Shown: one piece after another, positions 9,009 through 17,319 of the stretch
Position numbering within the stretch: the first letter of the stretch is position 1
How the letters are laid out: every line of letters starts with the position of its first letter
Source: Aquimarina sp. AU58
Lineage (GTDB): Bacteria > Bacteroidota > Bacteroidia > Flavobacteriales > Flavobacteriaceae
Reading direction: 5' to 3'
DNA: 64,000 bases
NCBI RefSeq assembly: GCF_900312745.1
Contig: NZ_OMPD01000014.1
Location: 620,001-684,000, forward strand
Position numbers and translations under genes: made by a program
The notes under the pieces: model-generated
Seen by the model: only the letters and a program-made list of their open reading frames with translations
Told to the model about the DNA's origin: nothing
Database searches by the model: none

Positions 9009-9787
9009 GTAATGCTACATCATACGAGACTATAAAAACCAGATTTGAAGGGGATATTTGTTTTATTCAAATCGATCGTCCAGAAGCTAAAAATGCAATT
9101 AATAATAGACTGATCGAAGAGTTTACAAATGCACTTGATCATTGTGAAGAGTTGGCAAAAATTGTGGTTGTCGAAGGTTCTCCTGAAGTATTTTGTTTTG
9201 GAGCAGATTTCAAAGGGATTCAACAAAGTCTTGAAAACGGAACTCTGCACCAGGAACAAAACCCAGAACTAATGTATAATCTATGGCTAAAACTATCCTC
9301 AGGCCCATATATTACTATTGCACATGTTAGAGGGAAAGCTAATGCCGGTGGAATGGGTTTTGTTTCTGCCTGCGATATAGTTCTCTGTGAAGAGAAAGCA
9401 GTATTCAGTTTGTCAGAACTTCTTTTTGGACTGATGCCTGCGTGTGTTTTGCCTTTTCTGATCCGACGAATAGGATTCTCAAAAGCACATTATATGACAT
9501 TAATGACTCAACCTATATCGGCAAAGGAAGCATATGACTGGGGATTAGTAGATGCATATGGCGAGAATAGTAAAAATCTGTTGAGAAAACATTTATTACG
9601 ACTACGCCTGCTTTCTAAGCAGGGAATAGCCAGTTATAAGAGTTACCTGAATAAATTGAATGATTTTCCAGATACTTCTAAATCACATGCTCTTGCAGCA
9701 AATATTGAAGTGTTTTCTGATGAAAGCAACCTGAATAAAATTGCAAGATTTGTAAAAACGGGGCAATTCCCTTGGGAAGAAGGGTAA
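8996..9787 (+). CDS. Enoyl-CoA hydratase-like ECH1 dehydratase (PksH type)
   Basis: 263-residue crotonase-fold protein that dehydrates the HMG-like intermediate made by HCS. Family features are AKNAINN, the CFGADF oxyanion-loop region, and KANAGGMGFVSACD followed by FSLSELLFGLMPACVLPFLIRRIG. The last block is characteristic of PksH-type ECH1 rather than the decarboxylating ECH2. The C-terminus GQFPWEE also fits PksH. No separate ECH2 gene is present in this window; it may be a domain of the upstream PKS or lie outside. The ATG at 8996 overlaps the end of HCS. Confidence 0.9.
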   Translation: MDIISNATSYETIKTRFEGDICFIQIDRPEAKNAINNRLIEEFTNALDHCEELAKIVVVEGSPEVFCFGADFKGIQQSLENGTLHQEQNPELMYNLWLKLSSGPYITIAHVRGKANAGGMGFVSACDIVLCEEKAVFSLSELLFGLMPACVLPFLIRRIGFSKAHYMTLMTQPISAKEAYDWGLVDAYGENSKNLLRKHLLRLRLLSKQGIASYKSYLNKLNDFPDTSKSHALAANIEVFSDESNLNKIARFVKTGQFPWEEG

Positions 9788-9967
9788 ATGCACATGGGGA
9801 TATAATATCCGGTAAGGTTAGCTATAGAATCGGATTTACTCAAACTATTTAAACCTTTTAAAAACCAAACCCAATTAGTTTTCTGGATGTGATTTTAAAT
9901 GATTTTGATACATCGTTAACGCTATGAAGAAACCAAATTATTATTAATTTATTTTTTAGAGAGAAGT

Positions 9968-11320
9968 ATGAAGAATTGCTCCAACTTCACCAATAATATT
10001 GTAATTAGTATTATCATCTCATTTATAAGTATTACATATGTTTATGGCCAGATTCCCATAGAAAATGATAGCATAGTAGACAGTGAGGATTTTGATATCA
10101 TTGATATGGAATCTACTATGATTGAAGAAAAAAAAGGCTCTCCCTCATGGGTTTCGGATATGTTTAGTGCAATGCGTTTGGGTATACAATATGGATTTAC
10201 TTATAAAGTTGAAAAACCGGATAAAATCATGAATAACCGGCTTTCATTTCGACTAGAATATTCTAAATCTTTTATGGATTACCTTTCACTTCATATAGAC
10301 ACAAAAATGTTTGCCTTTCTCAAAAATGATCATAGGATTCGGGATGAAAAGGATATAGTATTTGAAGGAAGAACCAGAGAGGCTTATTTGCAAACTAGTT
10401 TTAATAAAACAAGTATCAAAGCCGGAATTCAGATAGTCGTATGGGGAGAATCAGATTATGCAATTGTTACTAATGAAATAGGCCGTTTGGATTACCGGGA
10501 ACCATTAAGCCTCAATATGGATGACCTTAGGATTGGGCAACCCATGTTAACGGTAGATCAATATTCATCATTTGGATATTGGAGTGCATTTTTTGTGCCT
10601 TATCCCGAATTTAACGAACAACCTAGAAAAGGAACAGGGTATTATTATGATCCTTTTGACGGGAAAGTTGAGTATCTAAAGGAAAAACAGAAAGGAAATT
10701 TTTTTGAGTATGGTTTACGATGGAGAAAAACCTACGGAAAAAGTGATGTTAGTATTATGGCGGCCAGTTTGATAGATAATCAATATGCTTTACGAATGGT
10801 CACTCCTGATCTTATTGCCAAAAGTAAGCATCGGTTTTTTATGACTGGTGTCACCCTAAATCGAGCAATCAATAATTTACTCGTTAAGGGCGAAGTAGCT
10901 TTAAAATCCCGAAAAACATATAACAATGCATCGTTTCAGATTATAAAGAAAAATGCTCTGGATGCTTCACTTGGTGTTGATTATTCCCCTAACAGTACTT
11001 TTACATTAAGTATGGAAGCAGTAAATTACCATATCATGGATTGGTCTAACCAAATCCAGGGAATGCCTAGAAACAACTACATAATCCTGATGGCCTTGAG
11101 CAAACAACTAATGAAAAATGATTTATCTTTTAGTTGGGCTTCTATGTATAACGGGCCTTATACTAATTTTTTTAATGTAGTATCAGCTTCTTACAATTGG
11201 AATGACCATATCACTCTAAATTTTGATGCACTCATTCCTATAGTAGACGATAATAGAAGTGGTTTTTACCCGTATCGTGATCAAAAACAAGTTGCTTTTA
11301 GGATTTTATATCAGCTTTAA
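9968..11320 (+). CDS. Outer-membrane beta-barrel protein, DUF1302-like
   Basis: 450 residues with an N-terminal Sec signal (hydrophobic stretch ending near ITYVYGQ) and, from residue about 60 on, alternating amphipathic strands typical of an outer-membrane barrel, ending in an aromatic/hydrophobic strand (AFRILYQL). The block GIQIVVWGESD and DLRIGQPML resemble DUF1302-type porin-like proteins, which elsewhere accompany RND/MMPL exporters; no such exporter gene is here. It lies inside the PKS gene run on the same strand, so export of the polyketide or of a precursor across the outer membrane is the simplest inference. The family match is by eye and uncertain. Confidence 0.6.
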   Translation: MKNCSNFTNNIVISIIISFISITYVYGQIPIENDSIVDSEDFDIIDMESTMIEEKKGSPSWVSDMFSAMRLGIQYGFTYKVEKPDKIMNNRLSFRLEYSKSFMDYLSLHIDTKMFAFLKNDHRIRDEKDIVFEGRTREAYLQTSFNKTSIKAGIQIVVWGESDYAIVTNEIGRLDYREPLSLNMDDLRIGQPMLTVDQYSSFGYWSAFFVPYPEFNEQPRKGTGYYYDPFDGKVEYLKEKQKGNFFEYGLRWRKTYGKSDVSIMAASLIDNQYALRMVTPDLIAKSKHRFFMTGVTLNRAINNLLVKGEVALKSRKTYNNASFQIIKKNALDASLGVDYSPNSTFTLSMEAVNYHIMDWSNQIQGMPRNNYIILMALSKQLMKNDLSFSWASMYNGPYTNFFNVVSASYNWNDHITLNFDALIPIVDDNRSGFYPYRDQKQVAFRILYQL

Positions 11321-11500
11321 TGGCTTATGGTAAATACTACATGATGCTTTCTTGGCTATAAATAAAAAGAAAAACTGAGGCACTATAGATGTATAATATC
11401 TAACCAGGTAATCAGAAGGTTTTTAAGATTTTCTATTAATACTAGTTGTACAGAAAATGCAATGGGTTAGGAAACCCTTTCATTAAAATAAAAAAATCAA

Positions 11501-12451
11501 ATGAATAAACAGATTATATGTATGTTCTCTGGCCAGGGTTCTCAATACTACAAAATGGGTAAAGAACTCTATGAACATAATGAACAATTTAGATATTGGA
11601 TGGATCATTGCGATGAGATGATTTTTCCGTTACTAAATACTTCTTTAGTTGATGTTTTATATAAAGGAAAAAGAAAGAGTGAACCTTTTGACGATATTCT
11701 TTATACTAACCCTGCTATATTGAGTATCCAGTACAGTATGTTCAAATTACTGAAAGAGATGGGTGTTCAGCCAGATTTTCTTTTGGGGTATAGTATGGGG
11801 GAGCTTCATGCTGCTGTTGTTTCGGGTGCCATTTCTTTAGAGGACGGGATCAGAGTGTCGGTTGATATCGCTAAACTTACTCATGAAAGAACCCAACCTG
11901 CAGGTATGTTGGCCATTATGGAATCAAAAACAATAATGACCCGCTACCCAGATCTTTTTCATAACTGTTGGCTTACGGCAGAAAATTTTCAAGAGAACTT
12001 TGTTGTGAGCGGTTTACCTCATGCCATACAAAACCTTCATCAAAACCTAAATAAAGAAAATATTATATCACAAATATTACCGGTTAAATATGGATTTCAT
12101 ACTAAGCTTATAGACCCAATTGAAGAAGCTTATACACACATTTTCAGTAATATTAAGGTAGTACCTCCAAAAATTCCGGTGATATCGTCCTTGCAAGCAG
12201 GAACAGTTCGGGAACTTAACGGGGATTACGTATGGAAAGCAATCCGTTATCCTGTTAATTTTGAGCAAACCATAGAAAGAATACTAGAAACTGGAGATTA
12301 TACTTTTATAGATATGGGACCTAGTGGAACTTTATCAACCTTTGTTAAATATATACTTCCTTCAGATTCAGATTCTATTTCACTACAAATGATAAATCAA
12401 TTTGGAAGTGATCTCAATGTCATTCAAAAGTTAAGAACCTGTTTATGTTAG
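11501..12451 (+). CDS. Trans-acting acyltransferase homologue, PksD-like acyl hydrolase (proofreading)
   Basis: 316-residue FabD-fold protein. Nucleophile Ser98 is in GYSMGE, unlike the GHSLGE of malonyl transferases, and the catalytic His is in YGFHTKLIDP. The N-terminus MFSGQGSQYYKMGKEL and the segment PFDDILYTNPAI closely resemble PksD/PedC-type acyl hydrolases, which clear stalled acyl units from carrier proteins in trans-AT PKSs. Cluster context agrees: a separate malonyl transferase is at 15197. I therefore call this the editing enzyme, not the loader. It is followed within 70 bp by tRNA genes. Confidence 0.85.
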   Translation: MNKQIICMFSGQGSQYYKMGKELYEHNEQFRYWMDHCDEMIFPLLNTSLVDVLYKGKRKSEPFDDILYTNPAILSIQYSMFKLLKEMGVQPDFLLGYSMGELHAAVVSGAISLEDGIRVSVDIAKLTHERTQPAGMLAIMESKTIMTRYPDLFHNCWLTAENFQENFVVSGLPHAIQNLHQNLNKENIISQILPVKYGFHTKLIDPIEEAYTHIFSNIKVVPPKIPVISSLQAGTVRELNGDYVWKAIRYPVNFEQTIERILETGDYTFIDMGPSGTLSTFVKYILPSDSDSISLQMINQFGSDLNVIQKLRTCLC

Positions 12452-12519
12452 TAATCTACTGTAATACACATTTTTCAGAAGTGTTTACAGAAAGTATTTT
12501 ATAAAGAATAATAAGAAAA

Positions 12520-12594
12520 GGTGCTGTACCCAAGTGGATTAAGGGGAAGGTCTGCAAAACCTTTATTTCAGTGGTTCGAATCCACTCAGCACCT
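12520..12594 (+). tRNA. tRNA-Cys (anticodon GCA), copy 1
   Basis: A complete cloverleaf can be drawn. The acceptor stem is GGTGCTG/CAGCACC, followed by discriminator T at 12594. The D arm is CCC/GGG, the anticodon stem AAGGT/ACCTT has loop CTGCAAA (GCA at 12554-12556, T at position 33), and the T stem AGTGG/CCACT has loop TTCGAAT. CCA is not encoded. GCA and a U discriminator both point to cysteine. It lies between the acyl hydrolase and the metallo-hydrolase of the PKS cluster, on the same strand. Confidence 0.92.
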
Positions 12595-12649
12595 CTTAAG
12601 AAATTTTTATCTATATGTTTTGAAGTTCGAAACTATGACTTACACAAAT

Positions 12650-12724
12650 GGCGCTGTACCCAAGTGGTCTAAGGGGAAGGTTCGCAAAGCCTTTATTTCT
12701 GTGGTTCGAATCCATTCGGCGCCT
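12650..12724 (+). tRNA. tRNA-Cys (anticodon GCA), diverged copy 2
   Basis: A tandem copy of the preceding tRNA, 55 bp downstream. The acceptor stem is GGCGCTG/CGGCGCC with one G-T wobble, and the discriminator is T. The anticodon loop reads TCGCAAA with GCA at 12684-12686, so position 33 is C rather than the near-universal T; the stem is AAGGT/GCCTT. The T stem TGTGG/CCATT has one wobble and one T-T mismatch. It could be a degenerating duplicate, a tRNA with reduced ribosomal activity, or one with a special role. Confidence 0.78.
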
Positions 12725-12762
12725 CTATAAATGCAAAATAGAGCACATTAATTTACACATCA

Positions 12763-13488
12763 ATGAAATTTGAAAATCTGATAATGAATGTTGGATATAC
12801 GGATACTGGTTATAGCGGTATAGTACAGGTTGTCATATTAAGAATGACTCATATGTCTATGGTAAACTATAGTTATTTAGTGGTTGACCATATTAATAAC
12901 CAGGCTGTTATTGTGGATCCGGCCTGGGATATGAGAAAGGTAGAGCAGGCTCTGGAGAATACCAAAACTGTCTTAAGTGGGATTTTACTAACCCATTCTC
13001 ATCTTGACCATATTCATTTAGCCAAACCACTTGCAGAAAAATACGGTTGTCCCATATGGATGTCAAACGAAGAAATTGCGTATTCTGGTTATTATGCTCC
13101 ACAATTAGAAGGCATTACTATAACACCATGGTCAGTTGGCCAAATACAGATCGAACCTTTATTTACTCCGGGTCATACACCTGGTGGTATGTGTTATCTA
13201 ATAGGAAACAGTCTATTTTCTGGGGATACATTATTTGCTGAAGGTTGTGGCTTATGTTTTGACGTGCAGGGAGCACATAAGATGTTTGATAGTATCGAAC
13301 ATCTAAAAAAAAGAATTGCACCAAATACACTCATTTTTCCGGGTCATAGTTATGGTAGATCCCCTGGTCAGGAATTTTCGCAAGTATTGAAGCATAATAT
13401 ATATCTGCAATTTAAAAACAAAAATGATTTTACTGCATACCGTTTAAGAAAGGGACAGAATAAGTTAAACTTTTTTGATTTTCAGTAA
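12763..13488 (+). CDS. Metallo-beta-lactamase-fold hydrolase, PksB/BaeB-like
   Basis: 241 residues. The metal site motif is LTHSHLDHIH; further ligands are in FTPGHTPG, FSGDTLF and FPGHSYG. The family is the glyoxalase II-like group found in bacillaene-type trans-AT clusters, where members hydrolyse acyl thioesters; a housekeeping or release role is possible. The segment MSMVNYSYLVVD near residue 30 matches the usual family start, so translation might begin at one of the ATGs around 12844 rather than 12763. No thioesterase domain is seen on the PKS end in this window, which makes a release role worth considering. Confidence 0.85.
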   Translation: MKFENLIMNVGYTDTGYSGIVQVVILRMTHMSMVNYSYLVVDHINNQAVIVDPAWDMRKVEQALENTKTVLSGILLTHSHLDHIHLAKPLAEKYGCPIWMSNEEIAYSGYYAPQLEGITITPWSVGQIQIEPLFTPGHTPGGMCYLIGNSLFSGDTLFAEGCGLCFDVQGAHKMFDSIEHLKKRIAPNTLIFPGHSYGRSPGQEFSQVLKHNIYLQFKNKNDFTAYRLRKGQNKLNFFDFQ

Positions 13489-13543
13489 GGTAAAATCTCA
13501 AACTAAAAAGAAGTGTATAATATTTAAATAAATAATAGAAATT

Positions 13544-13804
13544 ATGTCAAAAGAACATGTTTTTGAAGTAGTAAAAAATGTAATTATAGAAGTGCTTCCG
13601 GATATAAAACCGGAGCAGGTTCACATCGAAAAAAATCTACGAGAATTGGGTGCTAATTCAATTGATAGAATGGAGGTAGTTACCATGTCGATGGAAGAAT
13701 TGGATCTGAAAATACCTTTAATGAGCTTCGCTCAAGTAAGCAATATTCAAGGTATGGTAGACGTATTGGTAGAGAATTATGCAACATCTGTAGAAAGTAA
13801 TTAA
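13544..13804 (+). CDS. Acyl carrier protein, AcpK-like donor for HCS
   Basis: 86 residues, four-helix carrier protein with the phosphopantetheine Ser in LGANSIDRM. This GANSIDR version of the motif is typical of the donor ACP of beta-branching cassettes (AcpK type), which carries the acetyl unit used by HCS. It is immediately followed by the decarboxylating KS, which would make acetyl-ACP from malonyl-ACP, and this is the usual gene pairing. Confidence 0.9.
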   Translation: MSKEHVFEVVKNVIIEVLPDIKPEQVHIEKNLRELGANSIDRMEVVTMSMEELDLKIPLMSFAQVSNIQGMVDVLVENYATSVESN

Positions 13805-13880
13805 TGTCGCTAATAATATTGCCAATAAGAGTATTTAAAACGAATCTAATCATTTTGATTTGTGACTAAAAAAATAGACA

Positions 13881-15161
13881 ATGTTGACAACAAATAAAGT
13901 TGGAATTACTGGTATGGGAACAGTTTCTTCGATAGGTAATGATGTTTCTACATTTTGTAACTCCTTAAGGAGTGGAAAATCAGGTGTTAAAAAAACACCT
14001 ACTATAGAAGAACCAAAAGTATCTGTTGATATTGCTGCTAAGATAGAAGGGTTTTCCTTCTCTGACTTTGTAGATCGTTTTCAAAATGTATCAGAAGAGA
14101 AATGCCAACATGCCAAGCGGTTAGGTAGAAGAGCCCCTTTTGGTATCCAAACGTCTATTGTTTCTGCCTTAGAAGCGTGGTTTAGTGCCAGACTACATGA
14201 TAATAAGCCTTTACCAGAACGAGTAGGGCTGATTGTTGCAGGACAAAACAGTACTCAGAATTATCAATATGACCTAATTTCAAAATTTAGGAAAAATCCA
14301 GAATATCTTTCTCCTCGATATGCTCTAGAATTTTTGGAGACCAATCAAGTTGGAGTCTTGAGTGAGTTATTTGATATTAAAGGAGAAGGATTTAGTGTGG
14401 GAGGAGCATCTGCTACCGGAAATGTAGGTATTATAAAAGGATATCAACTTGTTCGTGCAGGTTTGGTTGATGCGTGTTTAGTGACCGGTGTTGTTGCTGA
14501 CCTTTCGCCTATGGATATTCAAGGTTTTATTAACATTGGAGCTATGGGAGGTAAGAAATATTTAGACCAACCAGAAAAAGCTTGCCGTCCTTTTGATTCG
14601 CAACATGAAGGTTTTATTTACGGACAAGCCAGTGCCTGTGTAATTCTAGAATCTGAAATAAGTGCTAAAAAAAGAGATGTTCCATTTCTGGCCGAAATCA
14701 AAGGTTATGGATTAAACCTTGATAGCAATAGTGCTGCCAATCCAAGTGTAGATGGTGAAGCAAAGGCGATGCTTTCGGCATTAAATCAAGCCGGGTTATC
14801 CGTTTCAGATGTTGATTATATAAATACTCATGGAAGCTCTTCTCCCTTGGGAGATAAAACCGAAGCAGAAGCTATTAGCAAAGTTTTTAAAGATCATACT
14901 TCTGGTTTGTGGTTAAATTCTACTAAAGGGTTAACAGGGCACTGTTTGTATTCGGCAGGTATGGTAGAGACCATTGCAACAGTAGAACAAATGCGACAAG
15001 GGTTTTTACATCCGAATAAAAATCTGGAAATCCCAGTTTGTAACAATTTACAGTTTTGTGGTGCAGAGGCTATGGATTATCAGACCAATGTGACAATGAG
15101 TAATTCTTTTGGCTTTGGCGGAATAAATACTTCGATCGTATTAAAAAGAGGAAAAAATTAA
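13881..15161 (+). CDS. Decarboxylating ketosynthase homologue (KS0, PksF-like)
   Basis: 426 residues of KAS fold. The nucleophile Cys is replaced by Ser177 in SVGGASATG, while both active-site His residues remain (NTHGSSSPLGD and LTGHCLYSAG). This Cys-to-Ser exchange is the hallmark of PksF-type enzymes that decarboxylate malonyl-ACP to acetyl-ACP for HCS-mediated branching. Its neighbours are the donor ACP (77 bp upstream) and the malonyl transferase (36 bp downstream). It therefore completes the HCS cassette except for ECH2. Confidence 0.92.
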   Translation: MLTTNKVGITGMGTVSSIGNDVSTFCNSLRSGKSGVKKTPTIEEPKVSVDIAAKIEGFSFSDFVDRFQNVSEEKCQHAKRLGRRAPFGIQTSIVSALEAWFSARLHDNKPLPERVGLIVAGQNSTQNYQYDLISKFRKNPEYLSPRYALEFLETNQVGVLSELFDIKGEGFSVGGASATGNVGIIKGYQLVRAGLVDACLVTGVVADLSPMDIQGFINIGAMGGKKYLDQPEKACRPFDSQHEGFIYGQASACVILESEISAKKRDVPFLAEIKGYGLNLDSNSAANPSVDGEAKAMLSALNQAGLSVSDVDYINTHGSSSPLGDKTEAEAISKVFKDHTSGLWLNSTKGLTGHCLYSAGMVETIATVEQMRQGFLHPNKNLEIPVCNNLQFCGAEAMDYQTNVTMSNSFGFGGINTSIVLKRGKN

Positions 15162-15196
15162 GATTTATAAACCTAATATAAAAAAACAAGATAAAA

Positions 15197-16387
15197 ATGA
15201 AGAAAACATATGTATTTCCCGGTCAAGGTTCGCAGAGAAAAGGAATGGGAGAGCAACTTTTTGATGAGTTTCCTGCGTTGATAAAGAAAGCAGATAAAAT
15301 ATTGGGATATTCTATTAAAGAACTTTGTTTAGAAGATGCAAATGATCAGTTAAATCAAACACAATATACTCAGCCGGCATTATATGTTGTAAACGCTTTG
15401 TCTTATCAGAAGAAAATTAAGGATGGAGAAAAACAACCAGATTTTTTAGCAGGCCATAGTCTTGGTGAGTATAATGCATTGCAAGCAGCGGGTGTGTTTA
15501 GTTTTGAAAGCGGCCTTAAACTGGTTAAAAAGAGGGGAGAACTTATGAGCCAGGCCAAAAATGGAGGGATGGCTGCTATTTTAAATTCTTCAGAAGAAAA
15601 AATTCAGGAAATACTAAAGGATGCAAATCTAACCACTATTGATATTGCGAACTTAAATGCTTCTTCTCAGATTGTCATTTCTGGTCTAAAAGAAGATATT
15701 GAAAAGGCGCATCCATTTTTTGAAAAAGCAGATATCATGTTTATACCTTTAAATACCAGCGGAGCATTTCACTCCCGCTATATGAAAGAAGCAGCTGCCG
15801 AATTCGAAGAATTTATAAAGAAAACAAGATTCTATAAGCCAAAAATTGAAGTAATTGCTAATGTTACTGGGAAACCTTATGCACATGGTAATGTAGGTAA
15901 ACACCTAATAGATCAGTTATCCAACAGTGTAAGGTGGTCCGAAAGCATGACATATTTGTTGCATCAGGGAGAGATGGAGTTTGAAGAACTGGGAGTAGGC
16001 GATGTACTGACCAAATTGATTGGGTATATCAAAAGAGATTTTGCAAAAACTGTTAAGGAAAAGACCAGTAAAAAGGCAGAAGTTGATCAAAAAAAGCGCT
16101 CTAAAACAATATCCAGCGGTTCAAAGAAAACGACCAAACCGATTAAAAAAAACAAATCGGTAACAAAAGTAGCAAAACAAAAGAAAATATCAGATCCTAC
16201 TAAGCTTGTAGAGCAATGGAACGAAGTTTACCCGGTAGGAACACCAGTATTCTCAGACTTTTATGAAAATGAACTGGAAACCAGGTCAGAGGCAGTAATA
16301 TTGTTTGGCCATCGAGCGGCGGTATACATCAAAGGATATAATGGATATTTTGATCTAAGAGAGGTAAAACCTGTTCAAAGCAGTTAA
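15197..16387 (+). CDS. Trans-acting malonyl-CoA:ACP acyltransferase with C-terminal extension
   Basis: 396 residues. Residues 1 to about 285 are a FabD-type transferase: VFPGQGSQRKGMG, Ser88 in AGHSLGE, and the catalytic His in GAFHSRYM. It should load malonyl units onto the AT-less PKS. A highly basic, low-complexity linker (about 288-325, Lys/Ser/Thr-rich) follows, then a small folded segment (about 330-396: PTKLVEQWNEVYPVGTPV to the end) containing the GTPV and FDLREV blocks. I do not recognise that tail; it could dock onto the PKS or onto carrier proteins. The stop is directly followed by the ATG of the next gene. Confidence 0.92.
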   Translation: MKKTYVFPGQGSQRKGMGEQLFDEFPALIKKADKILGYSIKELCLEDANDQLNQTQYTQPALYVVNALSYQKKIKDGEKQPDFLAGHSLGEYNALQAAGVFSFESGLKLVKKRGELMSQAKNGGMAAILNSSEEKIQEILKDANLTTIDIANLNASSQIVISGLKEDIEKAHPFFEKADIMFIPLNTSGAFHSRYMKEAAAEFEEFIKKTRFYKPKIEVIANVTGKPYAHGNVGKHLIDQLSNSVRWSESMTYLLHQGEMEFEELGVGDVLTKLIGYIKRDFAKTVKEKTSKKAEVDQKKRSKTISSGSKKTTKPIKKNKSVTKVAKQKKISDPTKLVEQWNEVYPVGTPVFSDFYENELETRSEAVILFGHRAAVYIKGYNGYFDLREVKPVQSS

Positions 16388-17317
16388 ATGAAAAATAAAT
16401 TAATATTTATTTTTTTAGATGGAGTTGGCTTAGGAGAAAATGTGAAATCCAATCCATTTACCAAAGCTTTTATGCCTACACTGTTTAACCTGGTTGGAGA
16501 GAAATTAACCAATACCACAAATGTTGTTAAACAAAATTTCCTGGTGAGAGGAATTGATGCTTGCCTGGGAATTGAAGGAATACCTCAAAGTGCGACGGGA
16601 CAAACATCTTTATTTACCGGGTATAACGCTCAGGCATTTTTAGGACATCACTTGATGGCATATCCAAATGATCAATTGATTGCAATGATCAATAAAAGAT
16701 CAATTTTTAAATACGCCAAAGAGAATTATATCAAAAGCATTTTTGCTAATTCCTATACCGATGGATTTTTCAAATCTTTTGATGAGGATTCTTCGAATTA
16801 TAGCGTAACTACACGCTGCGTATTAGCTGCCAAAAATAATTTTAATACGATGAATGACCTTGTTGAAGGCAGAGCTGTACATTGGGATATTACCAACCTT
16901 ACTTTACAAGATACGCCCAACAATAAGATACCTTTGATAACTCCATTTATAGCCGGAGAAAATTTAAAGAACTTAACAAATGACTATGATTTGATTTTAT
17001 ATGAATGTTTTTTACCGGATTTAATAGGGCATAGAAAGGATATGAATAAATCCATCATGTTTTTGGAGATGTTTGATGAATTTCTTCGTGGAGTAATTCA
17101 TGATAAACCAGAAAATATTCATGTTTTAATTACCAGTGATCATGGGAATATTGAAGATCTTTCCTTCGGCGGGCATAGTAAAAATGAGGTTCCTTTTATT
17201 TTTATGGGAAAAGAAACACATCATTTTTTAAAAGTGAAAGCTATTGATGAACTATTCGAGACCATATTTTCAAAATTATTTGATACGGCTTCTATTACTA
17301 AGTTTGAAAAGATTTGA
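16388..17317 (+). CDS. Metalloenzyme of the alkaline phosphatase / phosphoglycerate mutase superfamily
   Basis: 309 residues. Metal-site elements of the superfamily are visible: IFLDGVGLGE at the N-terminus, the nucleophile region PQSATGQTSLFTG, DLIGHRKD, ITSDHGNIED and GGHSKNEVP. All ligands look intact, so it should be an active phospho- or sulfo-transferase/hydrolase. Its ATG directly follows the malonyl transferase stop and its own stop overlaps the start region of the PPTase, so it is firmly part of the operon. Its substrate in the pathway is unknown; removal or transfer of a phosphate on an intermediate is conceivable. Confidence 0.75.
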   Translation: MKNKLIFIFLDGVGLGENVKSNPFTKAFMPTLFNLVGEKLTNTTNVVKQNFLVRGIDACLGIEGIPQSATGQTSLFTGYNAQAFLGHHLMAYPNDQLIAMINKRSIFKYAKENYIKSIFANSYTDGFFKSFDEDSSNYSVTTRCVLAAKNNFNTMNDLVEGRAVHWDITNLTLQDTPNNKIPLITPFIAGENLKNLTNDYDLILYECFLPDLIGHRKDMNKSIMFLEMFDEFLRGVIHDKPENIHVLITSDHGNIEDLSFGGHSKNEVPFIFMGKETHHFLKVKAIDELFETIFSKLFDTASITKFEKI

Positions 17318-17319
17318 GA

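Noticed and set aside
12520..12724. tRNA genes as an active phage or island attachment site
   Set aside because: No integrase gene and no further partial copy of the tRNA 3' end was noticed in the window.
12521..12730. 69-residue open frame with an internal repeat (PSGLRGRSAKP / PKWSKGKVRKA)
   Set aside because: It is the translation of the two tandem tRNA-Cys genes; the protein repeat only mirrors the tRNA duplication.
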